NCBI RefSeq assembly: GCF_943912555.1
Contig: NZ_CALTUR010000031.1
Span: 1-15,906, forward strand
From: an uncultured Streptococcus sp.
GTDB taxonomy: Bacteria > Bacillota > Bacilli > Lactobacillales > Streptococcaceae
DNA length: 15,906 nt
Reading direction: 5' to 3'
A program made the translations under genes and the position numbers. Below are positions 14,732-15,906 of the stretch, in pieces. Each line of letters starts with the position of its first letter. Within the stretch, counting starts at the first letter, position 1. The notes beneath the pieces were generated by a model. That model had not been told where the DNA came from, searched no databases, and was given only the letters and a program-made list of their open reading frames with translations.

Positions 14732-14770
14732 TAAAAGTGAATACGAGATTGAATACGACTCTACTTTTAG
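14731..14770. repeat. Inverted plus direct repeats at the integrase/host junction (candidate att region)
   Basis: CTAAAAGT (14731-14738) and ACTTTTAG (14763-14770) are perfect inverted 8-mers. Between them GAATACGA occurs twice in direct orientation (14739-14746 and 14751-14758, 12 bases apart). The right inverted copy covers the integrase stop codon. Paired short repeats next to the 3' end of a tyrosine recombinase gene suggest recombinase-binding or core attachment sequence; the exact crossover cannot be placed without the other end. Confidence 0.5.
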
Positions 14771-15906
14771 CTGGAGCGGATGAAATCCATGAGTTGATCA
14801 ACGACTTCAAAACGTTGATTATCATTGATGTGGGTATACATATCAAGAGTGGTTTGGACATTGTTGTGACCTAATCTATCTGAAATGATTTTTGCTGTAA
14901 CACCAGCTTCAAAGAGGAGAGAAGCGTGTGTGTGCCTGAATCCGTGAGGAGTGATTTTTTTGATATCGTTATGTTCACAAAAGAATCTTCTAAGTCTCTC
15001 TTTCACAGCTGAAGGAGAAATCCATCCTCCGAAACTATTCGTGAAGAGATAATTCGAATCATGCTTATAAGGAACACTAGCCTGAAAATATTCTTTTATT
15101 TGCTGACGTTTCCAGAGTTTCAAAGCATTTAGAGTTTCATCGTCTAAAGTGATAACCCTCTTACTCCTTTTGGTTTTAGGATCCTGGACAGTCTGTTTTT
15201 TATTAACAACGACAGCTGTCCGAGAAATGCTTAATCGTTTATTTTCAAAGTCAATATCTGACCACATGAGCCCAAGCGCCTCGCCACATCTCAAACCTGT
15301 AAAAGCTAGTAAGTGATAAAAGGTATACTCTACAGGCTTACAATTTGCTTTGTAAACTTTAAGAAACTCGGTTAGTTCCTGTTTTGTATAGTAGTTTTCT
15401 TTGCCCTTTAATGGCCTATTTTTAGGCTTGATAATCTTATCTAAGGGATTTGACTTAATGATGTCAATAGAAGTGGCATACTTGAAAATACGACTGATTA
15501 CAGAGTAGTAATTCGCATAGAGGATATATCGGTTACTTAACTGGATAGCAACCTTCTGACAATAAGCAACACTGATCTGCTGGATTTTCATATCTGTAAA
15601 ATACAAGTCAATCATAACATCAAGTTTCTTCTTAACGTTCTGATAGGTCGTTGGTTTTACAGTGTTTTTATAGCTATCAAGCCACAACTCGGCGACTTCA
15701 GCGAAAGTAGGGTTCTGGAAATCTTCATTGTTTGAAAAACCATTTTCTTCAACGTCTAAGAGAAGATCACGTTCGGCTGCCTTGGCCTCTTTAATGGTTT
15801 TAAAACCACGTCGTGTTGTGCGTTTTTCTTTTCCAGTGGCAGGGTCTATGCCCAGATATGTTTGAAAGAGATATCTAGTTTCTCCTTTTTTTGTAAGGTA
15901 TTTTTT
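14767..15906 (-). CDS. int: Site-specific tyrosine recombinase (phage/ICE-type integrase), 5' end cut by window edge
   Basis: The frame is open from the TAA at 14767 to the last base, giving 379 residues; only the first few are missing. The TTG at 15687 is internal. The visible N-terminus (YLGIDPATGKEKRTTRRGF) is the AP2-like arm-binding domain. A SAM-like core-binding domain follows (about residues 68-165), then the catalytic domain with R206 (TGLRCGEAL), H321 and R324 (PHGFRHTH), H347 (RLGHNN) and nucleophile Y357 (DMYTHI). The whole tetrad is present, so it is probably active. Its 3' end faces the CYTH gene, the usual arrangement at one end of a prophage or integrative element. Which of the two cannot be told from this gene alone. 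Confidence 0.92.
   Translation of the reverse strand, partial: KKYLTKKGETRYLFQTYLGIDPATGKEKRTTRRGFKTIKEAKAAERDLLLDVEENGFSNNEDFQNPTFAEVAELWLDSYKNTVKPTTYQNVKKKLDVMIDLYFTDMKIQQISVAYCQKVAIQLSNRYILYANYYSVISRIFKYATSIDIIKSNPLDKIIKPKNRPLKGKENYYTKQELTEFLKVYKANCKPVEYTFYHLLAFTGLRCGEALGLMWSDIDFENKRLSISRTAVVVNKKQTVQDPKTKRSKRVITLDDETLNALKLWKRQQIKEYFQASVPYKHDSNYLFTNSFGGWISPSAVKERLRRFFCEHNDIKKITPHGFRHTHASLLFEAGVTAKIISDRLGHNNVQTTLDMYTHINDNQRFEVVDQLMDFIRSS

Noticed and set aside
14635..14770. A tRNA gene as the integration target
   Set aside because: I see no acceptor stem, T-loop GGTTCRA or anticodon arm in either strand here; the insertion appears intergenic.
1..15906. CRISPR array, rRNA, insertion sequence or toxin-antitoxin pair
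   Set aside because: No regularly spaced repeats, rRNA motifs, transposase frames or small paired frames with recognisable families were found on either strand.

Overview
The window looks like Streptococcus chromosome, most likely S. pneumoniae or a close Mitis-group relative such as S. mitis. Reasons: low GC; a BOX repeat (about 2800-2912) of the kind typical of these species; protein sequences that I recognise from memory as near-identical to pneumococcal Rex, PcrA, RadC and the second PRPP-synthetase paralog; separate CoaB and CoaC proteins; and a match to the pneumococcal NiaR operator. No database search was possible, so the species call is inference.

Layout. Positions 1-1651 (+): a 5'-truncated flavodoxin-fold NAD(P)H quinone reductase, a GNAT acetyltransferase and a Nudix hydrolase. 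Positions 1648-2702 (-): a niacin module, niaX-niaR, with a NiaR operator lying on the niaX promoter. Positions 2800-2912: the BOX element. Positions 2957-4792 (-): a coenzyme A module, coaB-coaC and an ECF S component (probably pantothenate), closed by a hairpin terminator. Positions 5018-6688 (+): formate-tetrahydrofolate ligase fhs with its own terminator. Positions 6851-9865 (+): the helicase gene pcrA followed by radC. Positions 9862-11210 (-): the redox repressor gene rex followed by a class I glutamine-amidotransferase-like hydrolase. Positions 11281-13952 (-): prs paralog, cysteine desulfurase, DUF1831 and DUF4649 genes, closed by a terminator. Positions 14065-14634 (-): a CYTH phosphatase. 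Positions 14767-15906 (-): a tyrosine recombinase with all its catalytic residues, cut by the window edge, marking one end of an integrated element.

How it fits together. Most of the window is core cofactor and redox housekeeping: niacin uptake and its repressor (NAD), pantothenate uptake and activation (CoA), one-carbon folate, Rex (NADH/NAD sensing), PRPP supply and sulfur transfer. The two S components need a shared ECF energising module encoded elsewhere. The right end is accessory: the integrase sits where I would expect the relQ-ppnK side of the CYTH locus.

The most interesting local signals are these. (1) The pcrA-radC gap holds a hairpin that buries the radC ribosome binding site and carries a near-match to the competence sigma-X box in its loop. 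(2) The Prs paralog lacks the Lys-Arg-Arg catalytic loop and has an altered PRPP loop. (3) The coaB promoter is placed so that transcription should begin at the A of ATG. (4) A compact inverted-plus-direct repeat sits at the integrase/host junction. I did not find a convincing wholly new multi-gene system.
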